47,332 nt of DNA. It comes from Acidimicrobiales bacterium. Its GTDB lineage: Bacteria > Actinomycetota > Acidimicrobiia > Acidimicrobiales > RAAP-2. Both the position numbers and the translations under genes were made by a program. Of this stretch, positions 26,014 through 33,684 are shown piece by piece (within the stretch, counting starts at the first letter, position 1; each line of letters opens with the position of its first letter). The stretch spans positions 1 through 47,332 of the forward strand of contig JASHUY010000106.1 of the NCBI GenBank assembly GCA_030039755.1, read 5' to 3'. The notes beneath the pieces are model-generated. The model was not told where the DNA came from. It was given only the letters and a program-made list of their open reading frames with translations, and did not search any database.

Positions 26014-26913
26014 GTGAGCGCGATGTTGACAGGTGATGAGCATCCTTCCGTGGGTGAGGTGACTGGTGGAGCGAAAGCTCTGATCAAGGGAATCGCCATA
26101 GTGAACCTGCTCGCGACGAAACGTCACGGCTTCCGTCTACCCGATCTCGTGAGAGAAGTCGACCTCTCCAGAGGGACGACGATCCGGCTCCTCGAAGCGC
26201 TCTGCGACGCGCACCTTGTCCGCGTCGATGGAGACGGCAGGTACCGCTTGGGTCCGCGCTGCGCCGTCTGGGGCTCCGAGTTCCTTTCCTCTCTCGAGCT
26301 GCGTGATGCCGCTGCGGACTTGATGATGCAACTCGTCGACGCGTCCAACGAGACGTGCCATCTCGGCATTTGCGAGGCGAGAAGCGTCGTGTACATCCAT
26401 AAGGTAGAGAGCGACCACTCGCTTCGAATGGTCAGTCGGGTGGGAGGCACGAACCCTTTGCACTCGACTGGGCTCGGCAAGGCCCTACTCGCCTTCCTGC
26501 CGGAAGCCGAGCAGGAAGAATACCTCGCGGGCCCGCTCGAACGTCGCACCCAGAACACGATCGTGAATCCTGAAATGTTGCGCGCCGAGCTACGGCGAAT
26601 CCGCGCGAACGGGTACGCGGTCGACGATGTCGAAAACGAGGTCGGCGTCCGCTGCATCGGGGCGCCGATTCTCGATCACGACGGTCAACTCGTCGGGAGC
26701 TTGAGCCTGGCGGGACCGACCATCCGGATGAACTGGGAACGGATCGAGCAACTGACTGGGCTGGTCATAGATGCTGCAGCCACGGTCTCGAGTCGGCTCG
26801 GGTACGGGCTCGCCCCTCGATCAAGTGCGGTCAACAGCAATGGGAGCATCGAGCAGCCGTCCGTCGGCTCAGCGCCGCGTCGGCAGCGCCCGAAGCCGGC
26901 ACGGCGCAAGTGA
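26014..26913 (+). CDS. IclR-family transcriptional regulator
   Basis: DNA-binding regulator of 299 residues. The N-terminal winged helix-turn-helix spans about residues 25-85, including IAIVNLLATKRHGFRLPDLVR, the recognition helix SRGTTIRLLEALCDAHLVR and DGRYRLGPRCAVWG. The C-terminal IclR ligand-binding domain includes ETCHLGICEARSVVYIHKVES, PLHSTGLGKALLAFL, GYAVDDVENEVGVRCIGAPI and the terminal SLSLAGPTIRM. GTG 26014 is chosen because GGGAGGG stands six bases before it. It is the only local regulator in cluster A and the best candidate to bind TGGAC-N5-GTCCA. Its ligand should be the substrate or an intermediate. A 30-residue Pro/Arg-rich tail follows the domain. Confidence 0.93.
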   Translation: MSAMLTGDEHPSVGEVTGGAKALIKGIAIVNLLATKRHGFRLPDLVREVDLSRGTTIRLLEALCDAHLVRVDGDGRYRLGPRCAVWGSEFLSSLELRDAAADLMMQLVDASNETCHLGICEARSVVYIHKVESDHSLRMVSRVGGTNPLHSTGLGKALLAFLPEAEQEEYLAGPLERRTQNTIVNPEMLRAELRRIRANGYAVDDVENEVGVRCIGAPILDHDGQLVGSLSLAGPTIRMNWERIEQLTGLVIDAAATVSSRLGYGLAPRSSAVNSNGSIEQPSVGSAPRRQRPKPARRK

Positions 26914-27015
26914 GGTGCTGGCGATGGCGACGGCCAGCGTGGCGATCGAAACGTCGCTGGGGTTACTGACCGCGGGATCGCAGGCGGACACCAGGCCGAG
27001 GCCGGGAAGAACGCG

Positions 27016-27816
27016 ATGACCGAGTCGCGCGACTGGAACGGTCACGTTGACGCCTTCTCGCTAGAGGGAAAGGTGGCTCTCGTCACCGGCGGCAACCGAG
27101 GGATCGGGCGCTCCATCGCCCTCGGCTTCATGTCGGCCGGCGCGCGCGTCGCCGTCACCGGACGCGACAAGTCCGCTAACGCCGCGATCGGTGAGGAGCT
27201 TGGAAGCAAGGGGCTCGTTCTCGTGGCCGACGTGCGCGATGAGACGGCGATGGAGCTCGCCATCTCTGACATCAGCCATCGGTTCGGGCGTCTCGACATC
27301 CTCGTCAACAACGCCGGGATCGGGAAGGTTACCTCAGTGCTGGAGATGTCACAGGTCGACTGGCGCGAGATGATCGATACCCACCTCACTGGGACGTTCC
27401 ACACGTCCAAGCTGGCTGCACGCAAGATGATCGACCGTGGTGACGGTGGCAGCATTCTCAACATCGGCTCGATGTACTCGCTATTCGGCCCGCCGAAGCT
27501 CATGCACTACGCGGCGGCGAAGGCGGGAGTGCTCGGACTGACGCGCGCTCTGGCCGTCGAACTGGCGTCGTACCGCATTCGCGTCAACGCACTGTTGCCG
27601 GGTTGGATCGACACCGACATGACGAGCGCCGTGCGCGCCACGACGGTCGGGGAAGTGATACGGAGGAAGATCCCGCTCGGCTCGTTCGGCACCCCAGACG
27701 AGGTGGTCGGCGCTGCGTTACTGCTAGCTTCGCGTGCCGGCTGCTACATCACCGGCACCGAGATAGCTGTCGACGGCGGCTACCACGTCGCCGATCTTCC
27801 GATGGGACTCATCTGA
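27016..27816 (+). CDS. Short-chain dehydrogenase/reductase, gluconate-dehydrogenase-like
   Basis: SDR of 266 residues with TGGNRGIG (24-31), ADVRD, NNAG (98-101), Ser152 in NIGSMYS, Tyr165 and Lys169 in YAAAK, and the closing AVDGGYHV. The start DAFSLEGKVALVTGGNRGIG resembles the 2-deoxygluconate/gluconate 5-dehydrogenase (KduD/Gno) group, which would suit the KDG kinase and aldolase at the other end of the cluster, but SDR substrate calls from sequence are weak. It stands alone after the regulator, about 100 bp downstream, and converges on the PLP enzyme gene. Confidence 0.9.
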   Translation: MTESRDWNGHVDAFSLEGKVALVTGGNRGIGRSIALGFMSAGARVAVTGRDKSANAAIGEELGSKGLVLVADVRDETAMELAISDISHRFGRLDILVNNAGIGKVTSVLEMSQVDWREMIDTHLTGTFHTSKLAARKMIDRGDGGSILNIGSMYSLFGPPKLMHYAAAKAGVLGLTRALAVELASYRIRVNALLPGWIDTDMTSAVRATTVGEVIRRKIPLGSFGTPDEVVGAALLLASRAGCYITGTEIAVDGGYHVADLPMGLI

Positions 27817-27866
27817 CATTTCCGAAGAGATCGCTCAATGTCCGCTCGAGCACACGGCAGCCCTTT

Positions 27867-27883
27867 CCGCCGGCCAACGGCGG
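27867..27883. terminator. Bidirectional hairpin in convergent gap
   Basis: CCGCCG-GCCAA-CGGCGG is a perfect six-base stem with a five-base loop, placed midway between the convergent SDR and cystathionine-synthase-like genes and preceded by CCCTTT on the plus strand. Confidence 0.5.
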
Positions 27884-27934
27884 CTCCAACGACCTGTCGC
27901 GGAGCGTGAGGTGAGGGGGCAGTCGGCGGCCGAA

Positions 27935-29095
27935 TCAGAGGAGGCGGTCGAGCGCTTGCGCCCAGTCGGCGACCAAGTCCTCCAACGCTTCGACGCCGAC
28001 GCTCACGCGCACGAGACCCTCTGTGATTCCAAGAACCGCGCGGTCTTCTGGGGGAAGCCCTGCATGGGAGCTGCGAGCCGGCTGGGTCACGAGCGTCTCC
28101 ACGCCTCCGAGGCTCGGCGTGTTGGCCGCGAGGCGTAGCCTGCCGATCAGCTGGCGTGCACGCGCGTCGCCTGCCTCCTCGCCGCTCAGTCGAAGGCTGA
28201 GCATCCCTCCGAAGCCGGAGAGCAGTTTGACGGCGTGGTCGTGGTCGGGATGAGAGGGGAGCGCCGGGTAGTTCACCTCCGCGACGCCGCGGTGGCCTGC
28301 GAGGAAGGTAGCGAGAGCCGACGCGTTTGCGTTGTGCGCCGCGACCCGCAGCGCAAGGGTCTTGAGTCCTCGGGCCAGCAACGCACCCGCGTAAGCATCG
28401 AGCGATCCGCCGAGGTGGTTGAGCTGTTTGCGTACCCTGCCGACGAGTTCGTCGCTCCCGACCACGGCACCGGCGACGACGTCGGAGTGCCCGTTCAGGT
28501 ACTTCGTCGCGCTGTGGCAGACGAGGTCGAACCCGGCCTCGAGGGGACGGAAGTTCACGGGCGTGGCGAACGTATTGTCGATGACGGAGCGAATGCCCCG
28601 TTCCTGGCAGAAGGCTGCCACCTCCGCGAGGCGCGGCACCCTGACGAGCGGGTTCGTGATCGTCTCGACGAAGAAGACCCGCGTCGTATCCCTGCACGCC
28701 TGCTCCCACTCCGCGGGTTCGGTCGGGCTCACGTAGGTGCACTCCCAACCGAAGTCATCTGCGTGCTCACGCAAGAAGTCGTACGTGCCGCCGTAGAGAG
28801 CGTTGAGCGCGAGGAGGTGGTCACCCGGCTTCAGCAGCGCCATCAGGGAGGTCGTGATCGCCGCCATCCCCGACGCCGTGGCGACGGCCGCCTCTCCCCC
28901 CTCGAGGGCTGCCAACTTGTCGTGCAGGTACACCTGCGAGGGCGTCGAGCTGAGACGTGGGTAGACGATGTCGTGATACCCAGCGCCTTCGGGGACTTCG
29001 TAGATGGTTCCGTGATAGAGGGGGAAGACGACCGACCCGTTGTTCTCTCCCGGCGGACGCTCACCACCATGCACGGCAACAGTCCGTATGTCCAC
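27935..29095 (-). CDS. Cystathionine gamma-synthase / methionine gamma-lyase family PLP enzyme
   Basis: Fold-type I trans-sulfuration enzyme, 386 residues. It has LEGGEAAVATASGMAAI, the aromatic stacking ALYGGTYDF, FVETITNPL, VIDNTFATP with the PLP-binding Asp, the Schiff-base Lys198 in SATKYLNGHSD, and a C-terminal LGGVETLVTQPARSSHAG. The family performs gamma-replacement or alpha,gamma-elimination on cysteine, homocysteine, methionine or O-acylhomoserine; the exact reaction is not resolved here. GTG 29095 has GGAGG five bases upstream. It converges on the SDR of cluster A. A sulfur role next to a DUF917 desulfurase-family gene is suggestive, but it may just be a housekeeping methionine gene. 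Confidence 0.92.
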   Translation of the reverse strand: MDIRTVAVHGGERPPGENNGSVVFPLYHGTIYEVPEGAGYHDIVYPRLSSTPSQVYLHDKLAALEGGEAAVATASGMAAITTSLMALLKPGDHLLALNALYGGTYDFLREHADDFGWECTYVSPTEPAEWEQACRDTTRVFFVETITNPLVRVPRLAEVAAFCQERGIRSVIDNTFATPVNFRPLEAGFDLVCHSATKYLNGHSDVVAGAVVGSDELVGRVRKQLNHLGGSLDAYAGALLARGLKTLALRVAAHNANASALATFLAGHRGVAEVNYPALPSHPDHDHAVKLLSGFGGMLSLRLSGEEAGDARARQLIGRLRLAANTPSLGGVETLVTQPARSSHAGLPPEDRAVLGITEGLVRVSVGVEALEDLVADWAQALDRLL

Positions 29096-29530
29096 AGCGA
29101 CCTCCTCAGCCGATGGTACCGGGGGGTGCCAGTGCGATGCGATCCCATGGCCGGTGTGCGAACGCGTCGGGCACCGCGCACGAGGCAGGCGTCCCCCGCA
29201 CGGATACCACCCTGGCCGTCACGGCGTAGAAGCGCGCGACATCAGAACCACGATCGCGCCGGCCGAAGTCGAGAAACTTCGAGAATCCCTCGGCCACAGG
29301 GGCTCCGCGCAGGCCGGTGCTCTCCGGAGCCCGCCGACCAGCCACAACACTGCTCGCGGGGTAGTTCCGGGGTGAGCACGCCTCTCGCCGTTGCGAGGTG
29401 CAGGGTACTTGCGGGGCAGTGGGAATGGTCGTCACGCGACGGATTCTCTGGCCCTCAGCTGCGCACGGTGTGGTCGCCCCCTCCCGCCGCAGGGGCTCGG
29501 GGGGCCACGGGCTCGCTACTGCCGGCCGCC
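29096..29530. other. Region without a supported gene
   Basis: About 430 bp upstream of the PLP enzyme gene contain only short arginine- and proline-rich frames on both strands, typical of unselected high-GC sequence. It must hold the promoter of the minus-strand PLP enzyme gene, but no clear -35/-10 pair or S-adenosylmethionine-riboswitch-like fold is recognised by eye. Confidence 0.5.
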
Positions 29531-29800
29531 GTGCCGATAGCGCGCCTACGAGGCCGGCTGATCGCCAAAGCCGCCGGCGTCAGCGACGCTCATCCGCCCC
29601 CCGAAAAGCGTCTCGACGCTGGCGAAATGCACGAGCTGGCAGCGAGGCTGGAGCAACTGGCGCGGGCCCAGCACGAAGCCCGAGTCGCCGCACCTCAGGA
29701 CGACCCCGACTACGCCGGCGCCTTTGACCAGCTCTTCGCCGCGGTGGCGCTTCTGAATCCGATGTACGCAGCAGCGGAGATCCAGAAGCTCGTGGGATAA
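29531..29800 (+). CDS. Small hypothetical protein
   Basis: An 89-residue frame with protein-like composition in its second half. The stretch from LDAGEMHELAARLEQLARAQ is amphipathic helix, and DYAGAFDQLFAAVALLNPMYAAAEIQKLV a second helical pair. No family is recognised. The GTG start is uncertain (GTG 29468 and ATG 29627 are alternatives) and no good ribosome-binding site is visible. It may be the tail of a decayed gene. Confidence 0.35.
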   Translation: MPIARLRGRLIAKAAGVSDAHPPPEKRLDAGEMHELAARLEQLARAQHEARVAAPQDDPDYAGAFDQLFAAVALLNPMYAAAEIQKLVG

Positions 29801-30017
29801 CCCGACGTCGCGGGATGCGATCTGCCCGCAGTTCCGAGGCCCCTGTTGCTGTTCGTTCCCGTTGGCGCATCGAGAGAGACAGCGCGCCCAGCGAGACTTC
29901 GCCTACGCGCGGCGGGACTTCTCGGCCGGATCGTTCTGGGTCACCTTGACCGCATAGATCGGGCGCTAGCCGCTAACGATGGAGCACAGGCGACAGAGCA
30001 TCAATTTCAACTGCCGG

Positions 30018-30257
30018 TCATGGGGAGGGGAGAAGTGGCCCTCCGCCCGAACCAGCCTCAGCCTCGATTGGACTCAGGCGTCCGGCTCCTCCTCTGGAAT
30101 TGATGGCAAAGCGTAAACCGATATCGACCAGCGTCCAACCCAGCCATTCGCACAATCGGCGCGTGCGCGGAGAACGCGCGAGGCGTGCGCGAGCCGAAGC
30201 GCAAGGTACGAGCCGACGACCAGTCACGATCTGGTAGAGCATTTCGGGGTTCTGCAT
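30018..30257 (-). CDS. Small conserved-type actinobacterial protein
   Basis: A 79-residue frame starting MQNPEMLYQIVTGRR, with a basic middle and the amphipathic or membrane-associating helix LCEWLGWTLVDIGLRFAI, then a Gly/Pro-rich tail. This layout (short N-terminal helix, arginine-rich segment, GW..V..GLR helix) is common among small uncharacterised actinobacterial proteins. GGGGGA lies six to seven bases before ATG 30257. It lies 31 bp after the MFS gene on the same strand and may be co-transcribed. Function unknown. Confidence 0.5.
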   Translation of the reverse strand: MQNPEMLYQIVTGRRLVPCASARARLARSPRTRRLCEWLGWTLVDIGLRFAINSRGGAGRLSPIEAEAGSGGGPLLPSP

Positions 30258-30288
30258 CACGTTTCCCCCTGAAGGTCCACCGAGTGCG

Positions 30289-31611
30289 TCACGCTTCGGC
30301 CACCTCCATCGCGTCGATGGTGGTGGCGCCGAACTGCCGCCAGCTCGACTGGGTAATCCCTGCGAGCACTGCCAGAGCCAGCGCCCCGCCCGCCAGGGGG
30401 AAGAAGATCGCCGGGCCCCACGTGTGCACAACCGCGCCACCGACCAGCACCGAGATCGGGAAGACACCGTAGCTTCCGATCATGAGCAGCCCCATGAGCC
30501 TCCCAAGGTGTGCCGACGGCGCCCATCGCTGGAAGGCGGTGATCGTCACCACGTTGCCGAAACCGTTCAGGCACCCGAACGCTGCGATCGCTGCGACCGC
30601 AGGCAGCACGCCTCCGAGGTACGGCACGATCGCGATCAACACGGCGTCGAGCAGGAAGGCGGCCGACGCGAGCATCGCCGGACGGGCGGAGCGGCGCATC
30701 TGTGCGGCGAGCAGCGTCCCCACGAGCGCACCGCCCCCGAAGGCGGCGATGAGGCCTCCGTACTCGCCGGCACCGGTGTGGAAGGGGCCGTGTGCGAGCG
30801 CAGGCAGCGCCACCTCGCTCATTCCCCCGAAACCGAGGTTGGAGGCAACGGTGACGACCAAGATCACCTGGAGCACCCGCTCGGAAGCGAGCATCCGCCA
30901 CAAGGTGCGTGGTACTGCGGTCGGCTCGTCTCCGGCGTCGGATTCGGCACTGCTCGGTGCGGCGTCGCCGAGCAGTGCCATCGGCGCCACCGCCGCAGCC
31001 ACGGCCAACGGCGCCTCCGCCCGCCGCTGCGCCCGGATGCCGGCCAAGGTCAGCGCGGAGACGACGAACGAGCAAGCGTCGACGACGAACGCGGGTCCAG
31101 GCCCGGCGAGGGCAACCACCGCGCCGCCGATCGCCGGTCCCACGAGCGTCGCCAGCTGGGTGCCACCCGACGCGAGGGCGTTGCCCGCCTGCAAGTCGTC
31201 GTCGGGGAGCAGCGTCGGCACGATGGAAAAGGACCCCGGCAAAAAGAGTCCTTCTCCTGCCCCGAGGATGACAGCCACCGGAACGAGTAGCGCTGCGCTC
31301 GCGGGTCCCGCAAGGGCCACCGCCCCCAGAGCGCCCACGGCCACTGCGCGAACGGTGTCGGCGACCATCATCACCGTCCAGGGGCGCCATCGGTCAGAGA
31401 GGTGGCCACCAACGACGAGGAGAGCGACCCTCGGGATGCCGTAGGCCGCAAGCACCGTCCCGAGCAGCAGCACGCCGCCGTGGGTGGCGAGCACGTACCA
31501 GGGCAGGGCGACCGCATAGAAGGCGTCACCGACGTTCGAGGTGAGCTGTCCAGCGGCGAGGAACCGGAACTCCCGGTGCCGCAGCGGGGTCAGCCCTCGT
31601 GGCAACCTCAC
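30289..31611 (-). CDS. MFS transporter, MFS_3/enterobactin-exporter-like
   Basis: Major facilitator of 440 residues with about 12 membrane segments. It begins LTPLRHREFRFLAAGQLTSNVGDAFYAVALPWYVL, typical of this exporter group, followed by the loop 2-3 motif GGHLSDRWRPWTVMMVADTVRA and the helix IVPTLLPDDDLQAGNAL, and has a long charged central loop (GDAAPSSAESDAGDEPTAVPRT) between halves. GTG 31611 overlaps the ArsR-like regulator stop (GTGA), so the two are coupled and the regulator probably controls the exporter. Substrate unknown; drug or siderophore export is usual for the family. Confidence 0.88.
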   Translation of the reverse strand: MRLPRGLTPLRHREFRFLAAGQLTSNVGDAFYAVALPWYVLATHGGVLLLGTVLAAYGIPRVALLVVGGHLSDRWRPWTVMMVADTVRAVAVGALGAVALAGPASAALLVPVAVILGAGEGLFLPGSFSIVPTLLPDDDLQAGNALASGGTQLATLVGPAIGGAVVALAGPGPAFVVDACSFVVSALTLAGIRAQRRAEAPLAVAAAVAPMALLGDAAPSSAESDAGDEPTAVPRTLWRMLASERVLQVILVVTVASNLGFGGMSEVALPALAHGPFHTGAGEYGGLIAAFGGGALVGTLLAAQMRRSARPAMLASAAFLLDAVLIAIVPYLGGVLPAVAAIAAFGCLNGFGNVVTITAFQRWAPSAHLGRLMGLLMIGSYGVFPISVLVGGAVVHTWGPAIFFPLAGGALALAVLAGITQSSWRQFGATTIDAMEVAEA

Positions 31612-32225
31612 GCTTCTGTGTCTTTTGGCGGCGGCTCGATCGGGTAGCTCAGCACGAGCATCTCGACCAAGGTGGCGCCCGGCGGACGGGTGGAGGGATC
31701 GGTCAGCCGCTCCCGGTAGCGCGACAGGAGGATCTCGGCCAGCTCCTCGTTGAGGGCCTCGAGCTCGTTGGCCGTCAGGTAGAACACGTTCTGGTTCTCC
31801 CCTGCCGCCTTGCGCCACTTCCTCGGGTACGCGCCGCGCCCTTCGAGCCATAGGCGGTAGCGCCCGAACACCCGTTCACGGAAGAGCCGGACGAAGGCCT
31901 CCGCAGCCAGCTCCGACGCGCTGTCCTCACCCGTCATGATCCGCATACCAATGGAGCGCATACGCCAGGGACGGGCCCTGCCCCTACCCCCACCCGCTTC
32001 CTCTACGAACCCGTACTTCGCGAGCTGGCGGAGATGGAACGAGCAGGTGGTGGGCGACTCGTTGATGCGCTCGCCGGCCTCGGTCGCCGTCATCGGGCCA
32101 TACAGGCTCAACGTCTCGAGGAGAGCAATGCGCACCGGATGGGTCAGCGCCCGCATGGTCTGGACGTCGGTGACCTCACGGAGCTGGAGCGGGGAGCCGG
32201 TCGGTGCCGGTTTTTTTGGAGGCAT
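31608..32225 (-). CDS. ArsR-like winged-helix regulator
   Basis: Regulator of 205 residues. The winged-helix domain is near the start: VQTMRALTHPVRIALLETLSLYGPMTATEAGERINESPTTCSFHLRQLAKYGFVEEA when read across, with recognition helix TTCSFHLRQLAKYGFV. The metal-binding CVC motif of classical ArsR is absent. The C-terminal helical half (AEAFVRLFRERVFGRYRLWLE, VFYLTANELEALNEELAEILLSRYRERL) is like regulators paired with MFS exporters. ATG 32225 is taken as start because a promoter ends just upstream; TTG 32246 is in frame but lies within the promoter. Confidence 0.88.
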   Translation of the reverse strand: MPPKKPAPTGSPLQLREVTDVQTMRALTHPVRIALLETLSLYGPMTATEAGERINESPTTCSFHLRQLAKYGFVEEAGGGRGRARPWRMRSIGMRIMTGEDSASELAAEAFVRLFRERVFGRYRLWLEGRGAYPRKWRKAAGENQNVFYLTANELEALNEELAEILLSRYRERLTDPSTRPPGATLVEMLVLSYPIEPPPKDTEA

Positions 32226-32231
32226 CTCTCG

Positions 32232-32260
32232 ATAGTGTTCTCTCAATAGGAATATGTCAA
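32232..32260 (-). promoter_or_regulatory. Sigma-70-type promoter, leaderless
   Basis: On the minus strand a perfect -35 TTGACA (32255-32260) is followed by a 17-base spacer and -10 CACTAT (32232-32237). Only six bases separate the -10 from ATG 32225, so the mRNA should start at or near the start codon. The spacer and -10 include TATTGAGAG and TATCGAGAG, a direct repeat 14 bases apart that could be an autoregulatory site. Confidence 0.6.
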
Positions 32261-32264
32261 GAGA

Positions 32265-32690
32265 TTACTTGCGAGGGGGAGTAGGGCGCCGTCCGGTTGC
32301 ACAGGACGCGTGGGCTTGTCGGCTGCGGCGCCGGCGCGACGGCGCCCAAACACCCAGAGCGCGGACCTTCGGGTGCGTGCCACCTTGCGCGCGGGACCAC
32401 GGTACGACGCGGTCACGACCCTCGACCCGGATCTCGTGGACGAGGGGCTGGAGGAGCGCCCTGTGCACCGGCACGATCGAGGCGTCAGCGCGTTCGCGGA
32501 GCGCGTGCAGGATCACGTCCACGCCACGGCCGACGTATGCACGGACGCGCAGTTCTCGGCTTCGGAAGTCCTGGTGGGACGTGACGAGGATCCAATCCTG
32601 CTCTGCGCACCAGTCGGCGATCTCCGCCTCGCTCGCCTTGTGCCGTAGGCCCGGGATCTTCGGACGCGGGTCGCCGAGCTCGGTGGTGGG
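32265..32690 (-). pseudogene. Remnant of a PIN-like (DUF5615/VapC45-type) toxin gene
   Basis: Reading the minus strand from 32690, the frame encodes ELGDPRPKIPGLRHKASEAE, then IADWCAEQDWILVTSHQDF and RSRELRVRAYVGRGVDVILH, which is the second half of a PIN-like toxin (Asp/Glu helix, strand ILVTSHQDF). An in-frame TGA at 32691-32693 lies just before it, and no start codon occurs until GTG 32522, which is inside the domain. The N-terminal strand with the first catalytic Asp is therefore missing. The frame continues beyond the domain into arginine-rich sequence up to TAA 32265. No antitoxin is recognised. Confidence 0.45.
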
Positions 32691-32789
32691 TCAGCCTGCG
32701 AGCAGCAGATACTGTGCGGCCGTGCCTCAATCGCTTCTCGAAGTCTGCATCTTCGGCTGGCTCGACGGCGTCTCCGACGACTGACCAAG

Positions 32790-33662
32790 ATGACTGACCA
32801 AGATCCCAAACCCGCCTCGGCGAGCCCGCTGCGCAAGCTGCTGGACCAGCCCTTCGTCGGCTTCGCCCCGTGGATCCTGCTTTCGGTCATCGAAGGGCCG
32901 CATCGCCTGGTGCTGGCCGCCGCGTTGGCCTGCGGGCTGGCCATTGCGACCACCGTCGCCGGTTCTGCAGTCTCGGTCCGCCCGAAGATCTTGGATCTCA
33001 CCGCCGTCGTCTTCTTCGGGGCCATGACCGCCTGGGCCGCGGTCGCCGACCCCGGAACGAGCCGCTGGTTGGGGGACTGGGCGGCTGAACTGTCCAACGT
33101 GGCCATTGCAGTGATCACCGGGATGTCGCTCGTGTTGAGGAGGCCGTTCACTCTCCAGTACGCCCGAGAGACCACTGCGCGTCAGTACTGGACCTCGGCA
33201 CTGTTCCTGCGCATCAACTACACGATCACGGCGGTCTGGGCGGGGGCCTTCGCCATCATCGCCGTTGTCGGCTACATCGGCGACGGCCCACTCCACCAGC
33301 CGGACAACATCTGGACCAACTGGCTGATCCAAATCGCCGTCATCGTCCTCGCCATCAAGTTCACCAACTGGTACCCCGACTACGCCACCGCGGATCGAAC
33401 GTCGGCCGCCGGCACGGAGCGCAGCGGAGCAGCGCACTACGCCGACCTGCTGAGACCTCTCACCGCCTACCTCGTACCGGTCGGCATCGTCGTGATGATC
33501 GTCGCCGGGACGGACTGGTGGGCCGGAGCAGTGCTCCTGGTCGCTGGCATCGTCACCACCCGGAAGCTCCACCAGACCGCACGGACCGCTGCCCCGTCGG
33601 TTGGCCCCGACGCAGTGAACCCGACAGGGCCCTCCGGAACTGACCCACGTCCATCTAGCTGA
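32790..33662 (+). CDS. Multi-pass membrane protein of unknown function
   Basis: A 290-residue protein with about six or seven hydrophobic segments (LVLAAALACGLAIATTVAG; LDLTAVVFFGAMTAWAAVA; NVAIAVITGMSLVL; ITAVWAGAFAIIAVVGYI; LIQIAVIVLAIKF; LVPVGIVVMIVAG; AVLLVAGIVTT). The middle motif RRPFTLQYARETT..QYWTS.LFLRINY is recalled as conserved in a family of uncharacterised bacterial membrane proteins. It lies 22 bp before the carotenoid-oxygenase-like gene on the same strand and may be co-transcribed with it. No catalytic motif is seen. Confidence 0.75.
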   Translation: MTDQDPKPASASPLRKLLDQPFVGFAPWILLSVIEGPHRLVLAAALACGLAIATTVAGSAVSVRPKILDLTAVVFFGAMTAWAAVADPGTSRWLGDWAAELSNVAIAVITGMSLVLRRPFTLQYARETTARQYWTSALFLRINYTITAVWAGAFAIIAVVGYIGDGPLHQPDNIWTNWLIQIAVIVLAIKFTNWYPDYATADRTSAAGTERSGAAHYADLLRPLTAYLVPVGIVVMIVAGTDWWAGAVLLVAGIVTTRKLHQTARTAAPSVGPDAVNPTGPSGTDPRPSS

Positions 33663-33684
33663 CACGAGACGAAAGCCATCCCCG

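Noticed and set aside
26924-27019. A 31-residue frame between the IclR and SDR genes, overlapping the SDR start as ATGA
   Set aside because: The overlap is tempting, but the peptide has no helix, membrane segment or ribosome-binding site and may be chance.
28235-29467. A long plus-strand frame opposite the cystathionine-synthase-like gene
   Set aside because: It is antisense to a gene with a clear PLP lysine motif. Only its far 3' end (from 29531) has protein-like composition and is listed separately with low confidence.
29096-29530. A possible S-adenosylmethionine riboswitch before the cystathionine-synthase-like gene
   Set aside because: The conserved stems and core of known classes were not recognised, and the region looks like ordinary non-coding high-GC sequence.
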